A stretch of 64,000 bases of DNA from contig OZ005648.1 in assembly GCA_963930645.1 (NCBI GenBank), forward strand, positions 103,392,167 to 103,456,166. The letters run 5' to 3'. Under the pieces are notes generated by a model, which made no database searches, had not been told where the DNA came from, and worked only from the letters and a program-made list of their open reading frames with translations. The translations under genes and the position numbers were made by a program. This document shows, piece after piece, positions 45,052 through 56,157 of this stretch (position 1 is its first letter; each line of letters begins with the position of its first letter). The DNA comes from Salticus scenicus (lineage: Eukaryota; Arthropoda; Arachnida; Araneae; Salticidae).

Positions 45052-45416
45052 ATGAAACATCTAGTTATTTTTAAATATTGCATTTATTAGCACTTACTAA
45101 AGTAGTACTCTATAATATACTAAAAAAAAAAATATGAATTGTTTTAATTTATTCTTTTCAATATTTAACTTGATAAATGTAAAATAAAAATTGAAAATTA
45201 TTACGTCTTGAAAAGAATAAATTAAGTACTTTTACATATTATCAGTAGAATAATTTTATTTAAAAAAAAAAAAAAAAAAAAAGTAATTAACTGAAAAAAT
45301 TCAAATGTGTAACATTTTATATGAAATAATTACGTAAAATGTTATTTTATCATTGATTTACTAGAATATTTATACAAAAATATTAAAAAGGGAAAAAATA
45401 TTTTTAATATACGTAC
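45052..45416. other. no gene seen
   Basis: AT-rich spacer with an A run at ~45261. Confidence 0.5.
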
Positions 45417-45530
45417 CAGAGTTGGCAATATTTTTATTTATTCCGGAAAATATTTAATCCCGCCTTTCTTTCATACCACTTTTATTATTAAATTTTTTCT
45501 TTCTTAGTTTATCGTAGCTATAAAAGTGTC
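45417..45530. mobile_element. palindromic MITE, subfamily C, left half (C7)
   Basis: cagagttggcaatattttta, 'ttccggaaaatatttaatcc', 'cgcctttctttcataccact'. The right half is missing. Confidence 0.65.
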
Positions 45531-47115
45531 CGAATTCCGTGTTAATAACTTCACGGAACTTTTAAATAAACTTACATTAGCGAAAAATAAAATGCAAAAT
45601 TCTTCTAATAATGTCCTTGAAAAACTAACAATTCTCCTGGAAGCACTCGGATGTTGTAAAAATTCACAAAAAATTGTTTCTTGAAAATTTTCCGGTGCAA
45701 TATAGTAAAACATTACTGTTGTGTGCAGGATCTTAATTTAATTTTCTAGATTTACAGCTAAACCCATAACACATTTTTGGTTATAGCTCCATAAATACTG
45801 AAAAGTAAAATGTACAGTCACCCAAAAAAAAAACGCCACCCCCCCACCTAATTTTGCCGTAAATTATCGTAGAAACATGCGACTGGTACCAATCAGTTTG
45901 TAATAACGTCTAGTTTATAATGTTATAGTTAGATTTTAGTTAGGGGGTCGTCTACATATTAAAACTGACATCAACTTCATTTTTTTCAATGGTAACTCCC
46001 ATTTTTTATAATTTATTTGAATTCTTTGGATCAAATCATCACGGAAAATGGTATAGTTTATATATTTCGCTCAATTTTTCATAGAGTTATAAGCTGTCAA
46101 AGTTTGGGGGTGCTAATGTTAAATGAATGTGACAAACATTAAATCATATCTTCCGAAATAATTATGATATTTAAATTCTGTTTTTTTTATTCGTTAGAAT
46201 GAAGTAACCCAAACATATTCCATGCAAATTTTTGCTAAAAAAACATTTTTTGAATTATGAAAATTATTAATAAATTCATATTTGAAAAAATTATGAATTA
46301 TGACCTATGTTAATTTTTGCACGAATAGAACGGGCATCATCAAAAACATAGGTTTCCAAATTTACAGCTCGTTCCTAGCATTATTTTTTGAGTTACAGTG
46401 ATATTTCACTTTTTATTCCTGTTAGGGGGCCGTCACTTGTTATAATCTGTATCCTCTATAAGTAAATGTTTGTATATATTTTGACGGAAAACTATTTTAA
46501 TTTACCTTTATGTTATTTTTATTGTTTCCTAAGCAATATTTCGATGTTTATTATACAAATTGGCATATTTTTGTAAAGTTATCACAATGTAGGCGAGGGA
46601 TTGTGAAAGAATTTCAAAAGAAAAGAAGCCCCGCCTCTGATTCGCTGAAACACCATTTAAAAAAAAAGACAAATTTGCATATTCCTATTTGACTCTATAT
46701 GTGACGCTGGTATGCATAAATCACAATGGTATTTACTACATCGATTATTGAAGACAAAACTTAAATGATTTAATTACAAATATGCAAAATTATTTTGCTT
46801 TATATTATAAAGTTTTAGAAAATTTGTGAAAAGGCGTGGCTATTTACATTAAGCCTTGATATGGAAGCTATGTTGCTGTTTTTCGATGCTGCGAAATTTA
46901 CAAAATATATTTGTGTTAATATACTATACAGATAGAAGAATAATTATATAATATCAACAAATCTTCTTTAATCAATATGTTTATATACATTACTGTATGG
47001 AAATGTTTATATATGAATATTGTATTTATTTTTAATGAGAGATATAAACACAAAATACTAAAAAAAAAGAAGAAAATGTGTTATAAATTTTTATAAATCA
47101 AGCAAAATATATATG

Positions 47116-47578
47116 CATACTTGCCAACCTAACCGTAACATTGTTAGTTCCCGCCCCTGTGTGTACACAATTTAATTTTTAGAGTAATTAACTTCAAATA
47201 CATTTACGATTAACTCATTGAGCGCCACGCGAATTCTTATGGAAATCCCATTCATGCCACACGTGCTGCTTAGAAGCGTGTTATATTTATCGAGTTTCAA
47301 TAAACCCCATTAGGCCTTAACGATATAATCCTATAAAAATCCTATTAAAAAAAAAAAAAAAAACATGAAGTAAATTTTAAATAAATTGTCAGTAATTACT
47401 TAAAACTATGTAAGTTCTGTAGCTTTATATCATATTTTACACTGCCGGCTGACTTAGCCTAAATGGAAAGATCAGTGTCAGCCACCGATGGCTGACACGG
47501 CTCTAAAAAGACTGATGTGAAAAAAATGTACGGAAAGGGGCGGGACCAGTAATCTTCCGGGATAGGTTGACAAGAATG
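47116..47578. mobile_element. palindromic MITE, subfamily D (copy D2), interrupted
   Basis: catacttgccaacctaaccg with 'gttagttcccgcccctgtgt' at the left; 'acggaaaggggcgggaccag', 'gataggttgacaagaatg' at the right. About 290 bp of foreign, GC-richer sequence starts right after a TTAA at ~47211 ('ctcattgagcgccacgcg') and ends near 47502. The insert contains a perfect 10-bp-arm hairpin. Confidence 0.65.
47475..47498. other. perfect hairpin GTGTCAGCCA/TGGCTGACAC
   Basis: 10-bp arms, 4-nt loop CCGA. Subterminal in the segment inserted into D2. Confidence 0.75.
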
Positions 47579-47860
47579 TATATGCATAGAGCAATGCCAG
47601 AAAATGTTCTTTATTTTTCATGAACCAGATGAATGGTATTTTTTTTTCTGAATAGTCTATGTATTAAATATAATGCTGCTTTAAATACCCTTTAAATGAA
47701 AAGTTTTATTACATAAAGTAATTTTCTGGCACTCTACAGCTCCCAAATGACACACAATACAAAACCCCGCCTTTTTCCAGTGTTTAAAGGGTATTAACGT
47801 TTAATATGCTTTATATTCGTTTTGATCTTTCTTTCTCCTCCTTATCTTCTTCTTTTTTCC

Positions 47861-47891
<31 letters not shown>

Positions 47892-48916
47892 TTATGTAAC
47901 ATTTTGACCTTTTCAAGTGAAGATTTAGATTAAGGGCAGTCAGCCTTTCTACACCCACCGTCCACTTCGGTATCTGTGTTAAAGTGTAGAATTTTAGAAC
48001 ATCCCATTAAGTAGTAGGATTTATTATTTTACATATTAATTTGTTACACATTATAAAATATAAAAGCAAAAGAATATCGTGGAGATTTATGTAAAAGTTT
48101 TTAATAATGTCATGAAAAAAAAATAATAATAATTAATTAAAAAAAAATTGATAAAAATAAAAAAATCTGTTTTAATATTTTAAAAAAGTCAATTAAAGAA
48201 AATGAAAGTACTGCAGTATCAGAACAAACTCCCATTGTCACTGTGAAACGGCCGTGGGAACCAGGTTGAGTGCTGCCGTTTCAGACAATTATACGGCAGC
48301 TTGAGTTAAAATAATTTTGAATTTTCAAACAAATTTAAAACCATTCATCTTTTTTTTTTTTTTTTTGATAGATATTTTAATATCTATTCAAGCTATTTAA
48401 TTTTCTTCGTATGAAGTGAACTATCTGATGTTTAATCAATAGAAACCAATAAAAATCTTTTAATTCATAAACTAACTTAGAAAGTTCTGTGAATTAGTCA
48501 TTTTTTTTTATTTTATAATTAACATTTCTGAAATTTTTTTTCGGTGTGAAACTTAATAAATAATGTATCCTGGGTGGTAGATCGTGATTTATATTTTCTA
48601 AATGTATAGACGGACCCCTAATACATTTTCCCGTGTAACTCTATTTAATATTGATTTAAGGTATATAAATAGGTATGTTTTTCGAACCGCCTTGATCTCA
48701 GAAATCTGAATATGAAGTCAAAAATAGGGGTTGCCATTGAAGAAAATGAAGTTAATGCCAGTTTTAATATGTAGACGACCCCTTAGGCAAAATTTAACTA
48801 TACCGTTATAAACTAGACGTTATTACAAATCGATCGGTACCAGTCAAATGTTTCTACGATAATTTACGGCGAAATTAGGTGGGGGGGTGGCGTTTTTTTT
48901 TTGGGTGACTGTACAA

Positions 48917-49166
48917 ACTGCATACTTATCCGCACTGCCAGACTCTCAGTAATTTTATTGTGAAGTCAAAATTGGGTGTTGCTATTGAAAAAAATCAGAG
49001 TATGTAGAAGACCCCTAAATCAAAATTTGACATTATTTTCTAAAAGTGCCCTTAATTTCCGGGTGAATGATGTCTATTAGATTTTTCTGCGTCAATTAAT
49101 AACAAATTACCGCGAGTGTTGCGTTTTTTTTTTTTTTTTTTTTCTTTCTTTCTTTTTCCCCGACTG
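48917..49166 (-). mobile_element. family T element, truncated (CAGTCGGGG end)
   Basis: Reverse complement of the 16819-17050 copy: 'ccgcactgccagactctcag', 'gtcaaaattgggtgttgcta', 'gatttttctgcgtcaattaa', 'accgcgagtgttgcg', poly-T, 'ccccgactg'. It directly abuts the right end of the larger T element. Confidence 0.7.
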
Positions 49167-49234
49167 TTCATAACTGCCAAAATGCTAATTAAAAAAAAAA
49201 TATTGCTACGAAAAAAAAAGCAGCTAACAATTTT

Positions 49235-49454
49235 CATACATACCAGCCATTTCATTAATAAACGGAAGATTTTTAGTACCAGTCTAATTTATTTTTTTTC
49301 TTTCCCACACCAGTCTTTTTTAGAGTAATTTTATGCTTAGTGTTTAATCGTAACTACATTTGGAAATAATTATTCTAAATAGAAAGTGGTGGGGGCGATG
49401 CAGCGGATACTAAAAATTTAATTTTTAATCTTAATTAGGTCTTTGGCAAGTATG
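49235..49454. mobile_element. palindromic MITE, subfamily A (copy A5)
   Basis: catacataccagccatttca to ttaggtctttggcaagtatg; 'cacaccagtcttttttagag', 'tcgtaactacatttggaaat' core. Followed at once by a B-type right end ('ctgcggaatattaattaaga', 'tgttggcaag'), so it probably landed in or next to a B copy. Confidence 0.7.
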
Positions 49455-49496
49455 AATTCTGCGGAATATTAATTAAGATGTTGGCAAGTTGTGATT

Positions 49497-49592
49497 GGTT
49501 TGAGAGGATTATGGCCAACTGACTGTAGTTGGCTCCTGGGCCTGAAGGGGAATGCCTTCCGTGAAGGTCTTTCGAAGGGCTCCTTATAAAAA
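49497..49592 (-). mobile_element. SINE 3' fragment
   Basis: Minus-strand sequence 'gccttccg'/'ggcctgaaggggaatgcc' (plus strand) and 'aaggtctttcgaagggctcc' match the 3' half of the 232-bp SINEs. The tRNA-like head is absent. Confidence 0.7.
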
Positions 49593-49640
49593 TAGTAGTA
49601 ACATTAAAGTCGGAAATTTCTTATCCTTGAGAGTCGAGTG

Positions 49641-49673
49641 TCCTGAAAAAAAGGCAGAGATTACGACCCCTGA
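49641..49673. mobile_element. family E right-end fragment
   Basis: 'tcctgaaaaaaaggcagaga' and 'ttacgacccctga' correspond to the right end at 39391-39420. Confidence 0.5.
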
Positions 49674-49674
49674 T

Positions 49675-49889
49675 TCTAACATTCCAACCATCTCACTATG
49701 GAGCGTAAAATTTTTAATACCAGCTTCTTTATTTCACACCAGTCATTTTTTAGAATAATTTTATTCTTATTTAACCGTAACAACATTTGGAAACAATTAC
49801 TCTAAAAATAATGTAGTGTGTAAAAAGGGGCGTTTTTTCAAGGGGCGTTAACAATTTTACGCTTATTAATGAGCTACTTGGCAGGTATG
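49675..49889. mobile_element. palindromic MITE, subfamily A (copy A6)
   Basis: 'attccaaccatctcactatg' at the left, 'tgagctacttggcaggtatg' at the right; 'cacaccagtcattttttaga' and 'ccgtaacaacatttggaaac' core. More diverged than the other A copies. Confidence 0.7.
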
Positions 49890-49933
49890 CTGATTTTATA
49901 ACACTGTGAATATAATGCATTTTAAAAAATTAA

Positions 49934-50125
49934 GACCCCGAAATCTCCGCCCTTTTTTCAAGACACTTCCAGAAATGGAAGTGTGTTTCCACTTCCAGTG
50001 GTTTTCACCTTTGTTTCTACCACTATTTTTATCTTATTATAACTAACCTATTTAATCATAATATATTCAGGAAAAATTCTGTATGTAAATAGTGGCAATA
50101 AAAAAAGCGGAAGTACGAGTATAAT
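49934..50125. mobile_element. family E element, short copy
   Basis: 'gaccccgaaatctccgccct' at the left and 'aaaaaagcggaagtacga' at the right are degenerate inverted ends; the centre shares 'ttctaccactatttttatc' with 39258-39290. Confidence 0.5.
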
Positions 50126-50824
50126 GGCAAACATAAATAATAATATTATTATTAATTTCTAATAAATATTCAGAATAGAATTATAATAGAATCTAATATT
50201 TATAAAAATGTGCGTAGATTTTTTTTTTTTTTTTTAATAAGAGTATTGCTTTAAAAATATCAAAGAATTTGTAATAAACAAAAATGCATATTGGAAAAAA
50301 GATTAAAATATGTATTATAATTACTTAGATATTCATATGATATAAATTATTTTAATTATTTATCTAATATTTCACCACCCTACCTTCAAAATAAAGCCTA
50401 ATACTTGTTTAAAATGTTTCAGAGTGAGACTCTTTCATTCTTTAATCAGTTTATGTAATAAAAGTGTAATTTTAAGATTAAGCCCTCTATAATAAATGAA
50501 ATTCGACTTACATATACGGATAACTTACATAAATTATTTGAAATTTTAAATATATATAATAAAGTTTTTAAAAAATATTTTCTATTTTTTATATGAATCA
50601 TATCGTCGCAAAAAATATTTCCATTTATGATTAAGCAATTAAATATTTCAAACTGATTTGCATATATAAAAACATTTTTTTTTTTTTTAAATTTCGCATT
50701 TGTATATGCTGCTTCAGCTTTTACGATAAAAGTATTGCTTTAAAAATATCAAAGATTTTGTAATAAACAAAAATGCATATTGGAAGCATGATTTAAATAT
50801 GTATTACAATTACTTAGATATTCA

Positions 50825-53795
50825 TATATATTTATATAAAGAGTAAACTCACTGATTCATCACTCACTCACTCACTGACTCAACACGACTTTGGCGATCC
50901 TATGGGAGATAGAGTCCCAATTTTTGGTGAGCGGGTTGGCTTTAGGACCCTGACGCTCACTAAGACGGGACTTTGCGAAATCCCCCCCGGGGTGCATAAG
51001 GCAAAAAACACCTTTATAAGCATAACTCGGCTCCAAATTACTTCACGGTGAAGAATTTGCAGATGGGGAGACTAGACTTGAATACAAAAAAATCATTTTC
51101 TGCGATTTTAGAATTTCGGATTTTTAGGGAGGGAAGGGGGTAAAAGTGGGATTTTCGTAAGCGCATAAGGCAGAAACAGATTTATAAGTATAACTCGGCT
51201 CCAAATTACTTCACAGAGAAGAAATTGCAGATGAGGAGATAAGACTTGAATACGTAAAAATCGTTGTCTGCGATTTTGGAATTTTGGATTTTTAAGGGGG
51301 GGAAGGGGAGGAAATGATTTTCGGAGGTGTAGAAAGCAAAAACACCTTTATAAGCATAACTCGGCTCCAAATTACTTCACGGTGAAGAAATTGCAGATGG
51401 GGAGACTACATTTGAAATAAAAAAAAATTATTTTCTGCGATTTTGGAGTTTTGTATTTTTAAGGGGGAAAAGGGGGGAAAATGATTTTCGGAGGCGCAGG
51501 AGGCAAAAACACCTCTATAAGCATAACTCAGCTTCAAATTACCTCACGATGTAAAAATTGCAGATGGGGAGACTAGACTTAAGTACAAAAAAATCATTTT
51601 CTGCGATTTTGGATTTTTAAGGGGGGAGAGGGTGTAAAATGATTTTCGGAGGCACAGGAGGAAAAAACACCTTTATAAACATAACTCAGCTCCAAATTAC
51701 TTCACGATGTAAAAATTGCAGATGGGGAGACTAGACTTAAGTACAAAAAAATCATTTTCTGCGATTTTGGATTTTTAAGGGGGGAGAGGGGGTAAAAAGG
51801 ATTTTCGGGGGGAAATTTAGCAATATATGGATTTTCGAGTAAAATTCTAGCAGTAATAAGCTCAAAGTTATCAAAAAAAAAAAAAAAAAAAAAAAAAAAG
51901 CCAAACGTCTTCTTGAAGGTATTTGCAACAACTCATTTTTGATTTTTCCGATTTTCGATTTTGGCGGGGGAGTTACGAAGGGGCAAATTCGACCCCCCCC
52001 CCCCCCTCTTTTAGCGCTAAATTCGTCAGTGGAAATCTATAGGAGCTGATGTCACAAATTTTAGTTTGTGGCTTATTTACGTGTGTCCAAAACCCATTGT
52101 AACGGAATTTTGTGAAAGCACCCCTTTACCCCTTTGGGGGCGTGGTGGGGAATAAAAGAGTAAAAGCTCTAATTCACTGACTCAACACAGCCGTGGCCAT
52201 TCTATGGGAGATAGACTCGCAAATTTCGGTGAGTACGTTGGTTTTAGAACCCTGACGCCCATTAAGGCGGGATTTTGCGAAATATCCTCAGCTCCCCCTG
52301 GGGGGGGGGCAGAAGGCAAGCACACCCTTATAAGTATAATTCGACTCCAAATTGCTTCACGGTGAAGAAATTGCAGAGAGAGACTAGACTTGAGTGCAAA
52401 AAAAGCATTTACTGCAATTTGAGTTGTGGATTTTTAAGGTGGGGGGGGAGGGGGTAAAAACGATTTTCGGAGGCAAATTTAGCAAAATACGGATTTTTCG
52501 AGTAAAACTCTACCAATAATAGTCCAAATGTATAGAAATTCGCCAAGAGTCTTCTTGAGGATATTTCCAAAAACTTATTTTTGATTTTTTCCGATTTTCG
52601 ATATTGTGGGCGGAGTTACGAGGGGGAAAATTCGACCCCCTCTTTTAGCGCTAAATTCGTCCGTGGAAATCTATAAGAGCTGAGGTCACAAATTTTAGTG
52701 TGTGGCTTATTTACGTGTGTCCAACACCCATTGTAACGGGATTTTGTGAAAGCCCCCTTTCCTCCCGTGAGGATAGGGGGTGAATAAACACGTTTCGAAG
52801 CATAACTTTGCTTCAAATTATCTCAGTAAGATTAAATTTATGTGTGGGTTGTTTATGCGTTCCTAACACGCACTATAAAGGGATTTTACAAAATTTCTCC
52901 CTCCCTCCTTTTAGGGCAGGGGGGGAGGATAAACACGTTTCCAAACTTAACTTTGCTTCAAATTATCTCAGTAAGATTAATTTTTACATGTGAGTTGTTC
53001 ATGCCTTCACAACACGCATTATAAAGGGATCTTACGACAATTCCCCCTTCCCTACTTCAAATGCGGGGAGGGGGGCAAAAAACACGTTTTAAAGAGTAAC
53101 TCTGCTCCAAACTATCTCAGGAAAGCGATTTTTTGACAGGCTGATTGGATATGCGTACTTTACACAAACTACAAAAGGATTATTCGGAATTCCGTGCTAT
53201 CACCCCCTTGAGAGTTGGGGGTGATTTAAAACATGTTTCCATGCGTAATTCTGTTCCAAACTATCTTAGAATGGCAATTTTTCATGCGTGGACTGCTTAT
53301 GCGTATTCATCACACACTACAAATTGATTTTGTGAAACTCCACCCTACCACCCCTTAGCGGGCGGGGGGGGGTAACATGTATTCATGTGTAACTCCGCAG
53401 TAAATTATCTTATAAAGGAGATTTTCGATGTGTGGGTCAGTTATATGTATCTAACTCATAATATAAAGATATTTTGCAAAATCTCCTCCTCCTTTTCTTT
53501 AAGAGCATGCCGGGGGGAGGAGCTAAAAAGCACATTTTAAAACATAACTTTGCTTCAAATAATCTTAGAATCCCGAGTTTTTTATATGTGGGCTAGGTAT
53601 GTGTATGCAACATGCACTATAAAGGGATTTTTGTGAAGTGTGGCGAGTGGGAAAACCTCTATCGAAAGTATCGAGAACTTTAATTTAGATTTTGACTGAT
53701 TTCAATGATTTTATTATTATTATTATTATTAATGAGATGATATTTTTAGACTTAATTTCAATATAATGACCAGCGAAGCGGGCAAAGCCTGCTAG
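50825..53795 (+). mobile_element. non-autonomous Helitron, 2.97 kb
   Basis: Inserted between A and T (ttca|tatga, empty site at 50335/50336 in the paralogous unit) with no target duplication. The 3' end is CTAG (53792-53795), preceded by a hairpin AGCGGGC-aaa-GCCTGCT. The 5' part reads tatatttatataaagagtaa followed by CTCACTGA repeats. This 5' start is TA instead of the usual TC, so the first bases may be mutated. No Rep/helicase frame. The interior is two large related blocks made of ~150-168-bp tandem units. Confidence 0.8.
51021..53640 (+). repeat. internal minisatellite arrays of the Helitron
   Basis: First array: units starting at about 51021, 51189, 51355, 51521 and 51680, each with 'cataactcggctccaaatta', 'gcagatggggagactagac' and a G-rich end. 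A second block from ~52158 repeats the element's start ('cactgactcaacacag', 'ctatgggagatag'), then has units near 52800, 52957, 53096, 53246, 53388 and 53549 with 'tttgcttcaaattatctcag'. G-runs (up to ~10) and C-runs alternate along the array. Frames here are low-complexity by-products. Confidence 0.8.
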
Positions 53796-54190
53796 TATGA
53801 TATAAATTATTTTAATTATATATCTAATACTTCACCCTCATTCCTTGACAGTAAAGTCTAATAGCTGTTCAAAAAGTATTAGTGTCAGACGACTCTCATT
53901 TTATAATCAGCTCATGTTCATAAAAATGTAGTTTTAAAATTATCCCTCTGCAAAAAAAGAAATTTGTCTTACATATGCGAATAACTTGCGTAAATAATTA
54001 GAAATTTTAAATACATATCTATATAAAATAAGTTTAAAAAAAAAAAAATATATATATATATATATTTTTTTGACTGAATCACATCGCTGCTAAAAATAGT
54101 TCCATTTATGGTTAAGCAATTAAATATTTCAAACTGATCTGCATATATAAAAATATTTTATTTAAACTCGCACTTGTATATGCTACCTCA

Positions 54191-55200
54191 ACTTTTACTG
54201 TTTATTCAATAAAAAGAAAAAAAAAAAATACTTTCTTCAAAGAACACAATTTTTTGTATTGCATATTGAAGTAGATATGAGGCAAAAAATGAAAGATTCT
54301 ATAAAAGTATCTAATTAAACTCGTTTTTTTTTCTTTTTAATTAAAACTTTCAATCTAGAGATGCTGAAAATGAAATTTCTTTCTGAAAATATAAAAAGAG
54401 AAAATCTCTATCAAGAGCACACCCTCATTAGTTTTGGATCTTCGTGTCTAACGTACAAACTTTTTTTTTTTTTTTTTTTTTTTGTCATTTCTCCCTCACA
54501 TTGTTATTGTCTAATCTGTAGGTTATCCACATCATTATGGTTCAGGTGCTGCATCTTAGGTAATTATTTTTGAGCACAGCTCGGTTGGATTTCATTTCTT
54601 AAAGATAGTGAAATATTGCATTAGTATCGCAATGGAAAAGTAGAAAAAAAGCTAGACATTAGAATAATGACTTACCTTGACATTTAAAATATGTAGTATA
54701 TAAATATAATTTAGTCTAAAAAAAATCATTGGGATTATTAATGAAAATCTACATTTATATGCGAAACAGTATATTTCTAAAAATATATTGCGTTCCTTTT
54801 ATTAAAGACAAATATTTTCTATTAATATATACGATATTATAATTCAAATGAATGGAAAAGAAATTTAGCAATAAATAAGAATTCATATAAAATGCAATAT
54901 ATAAAAGTAGGGAGATATTCCTAATATTCCAAATTTTGATTGTTTTAAAAAATCCTTTAATATCTTCCGCAAATTTTGTCTACGATCACTTTATATTTTC
55001 AAATCGTGACATGCATGCAGTGAGTGGATGAAATAATGAAAATATTCGATTTTACACTTTTTCCCGATTGTCTAAAAAATCGCTTAGTGCATTATCAATT
55101 AAGTACTTTGCGAAAAATTTGACCAGAGCGTGAAAAAAAAAATAAACAAATAAATAAATAAATAATAGTAAACAATTAAATAATTTTGGGATCACTTTGC
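54191..55200. other. no gene seen
   Basis: AT-rich spacer with a T run at ~54462. The 70-codon frame at 54361-54573 is interrupted by the T run and has no motif. Confidence 0.5.
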
Positions 55201-55400
55201 CAGAGTTGCCAACATTTTAAATTATGCCGGAGCATATTTAGCCTCGCCTTTATTTCATACCACTTTTACTTTAGAGCAAATATTTCTTATTTTATCATGA
55301 TTATATATTGGAGAAATTTATTCTTTAAATAAAGTGATGGGAATGAAGGCGGGGCTAAAAGCCTTTCGGAATAAATTAAAATGCTGGCAACCATGCTCTG
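55201..55400. mobile_element. palindromic MITE, subfamily C (copy C8)
   Basis: cagagttgccaacattttaa to 'ttaaaatgctggcaacc'; core 'tagcctcgcctttatttcat' mirrored by 'gaaggcggggctaaaagcc'. Confidence 0.8.
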
Positions 55401-55844
55401 TTATAAATAATGCATGAAATGTGTTGTAGCTTCAGTATGTAATTACGATGCTTATTTTAATTATCTATATTTAGTCAGGGTGTCTACAGTCGAAATGTTT
55501 TCTATGATTTATCCACCAGCGTTTTTATGTCTGAATTTTTAGTAGTAAGCATGCAAGTTTAATTAAAAATTATATGTATACAGGTCCTGGCCAAATTATT
55601 AGACGCGCTGTAGTTTTTTAATAATTACATGCTTTGTACGAGTTTATATGCAATACTTTTATATTTAAACATACATGTAATGGGTTTTTATTCGGGAGAT
55701 TTTTTATATACTTCTTATTTGTATTTATTTTTAACGAATGGCATCACAATGTTAACCAATTGATACCCGAACGTAAACAAGTACAAACCGGTTTCAGTCG
55801 CATTCTCTCGTGCGTCAGTTTCGGATGTGTTTCTGTGGCTTTAA

Positions 55845-56066
55845 CCCCTTAACGCGCGCTGTCCTCGCTGCGAGGACGCAAAATTTAAGATCCAGCTGCA
55901 AAAATTCATCCCGGAAATTCTTTAGCAAAAATTCACGTTTATAACATATCAGATACGCCCGGTTTTTTAAACCTTAAAATTTAAAATTTCTTTTAGTTTA
56001 ATTTAGTTCATGAATTCCGGTGGCAGTATAATTTAAATCTTTCAAATTGTCTTGCGCCGCAAAGGG
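55845..56066. mobile_element. piggyBac-type (TTAA) MITE P4 in the Tc1 leader
   Basis: CCCCTTAACGCG at the left and CGCCGCAAAGGG at the right, with TTAA on both sides (55841-55844 and 56067-56070). The CCCTTTGCG-like end is typical of TTAA elements. 222 bp, non-coding; contains GC-rich 'gctgtcctcgctgcgaggac', itself a hairpin. Confidence 0.65.
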
Positions 56067-56157
56067 TTAATGTGCTGTGATTATTTGTTTTGCAGTTTCG
56101 CAGTTATTTGTTTATTTTGTGTGCAGTGTTTAAATAATCAATTGGAACATTTTCATC

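Larger units (their letters stand above)
45815..48911. mobile_element. family T element with TA target, split by other inserts
   Basis: CAGTCACCC-polyA at the left and GGGTGACTG at the right, each next to TA (45813-45814, 48912-48913). Left part to ~46440 and right part from ~48560 match the shorter copy at 58250-59119, in which the two parts are only ~160 bp apart. Thus ~2 kb in the middle (about 46440-48540) is foreign and includes the D2 MITE. Tc1/mariner-like by target and CAGT end; no transposase. Confidence 0.7.
50235..54190 (+). repeat. ~490-bp tandem duplication, second unit split by a Helitron
   Basis: Unit 1 runs ~50235-50726 and unit 2 starts at ~50727 ('agtattgctttaaaaatatc', 'aaaaatgcatattgga'). 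Unit 2 is broken at 50824 and resumes at 53796 ('tatgatataaattatttt', then 'ccatttatggttaagcaatt'), ending near 54190. Unit 1 supplies the uninterrupted sequence across the site. Confidence 0.85.
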
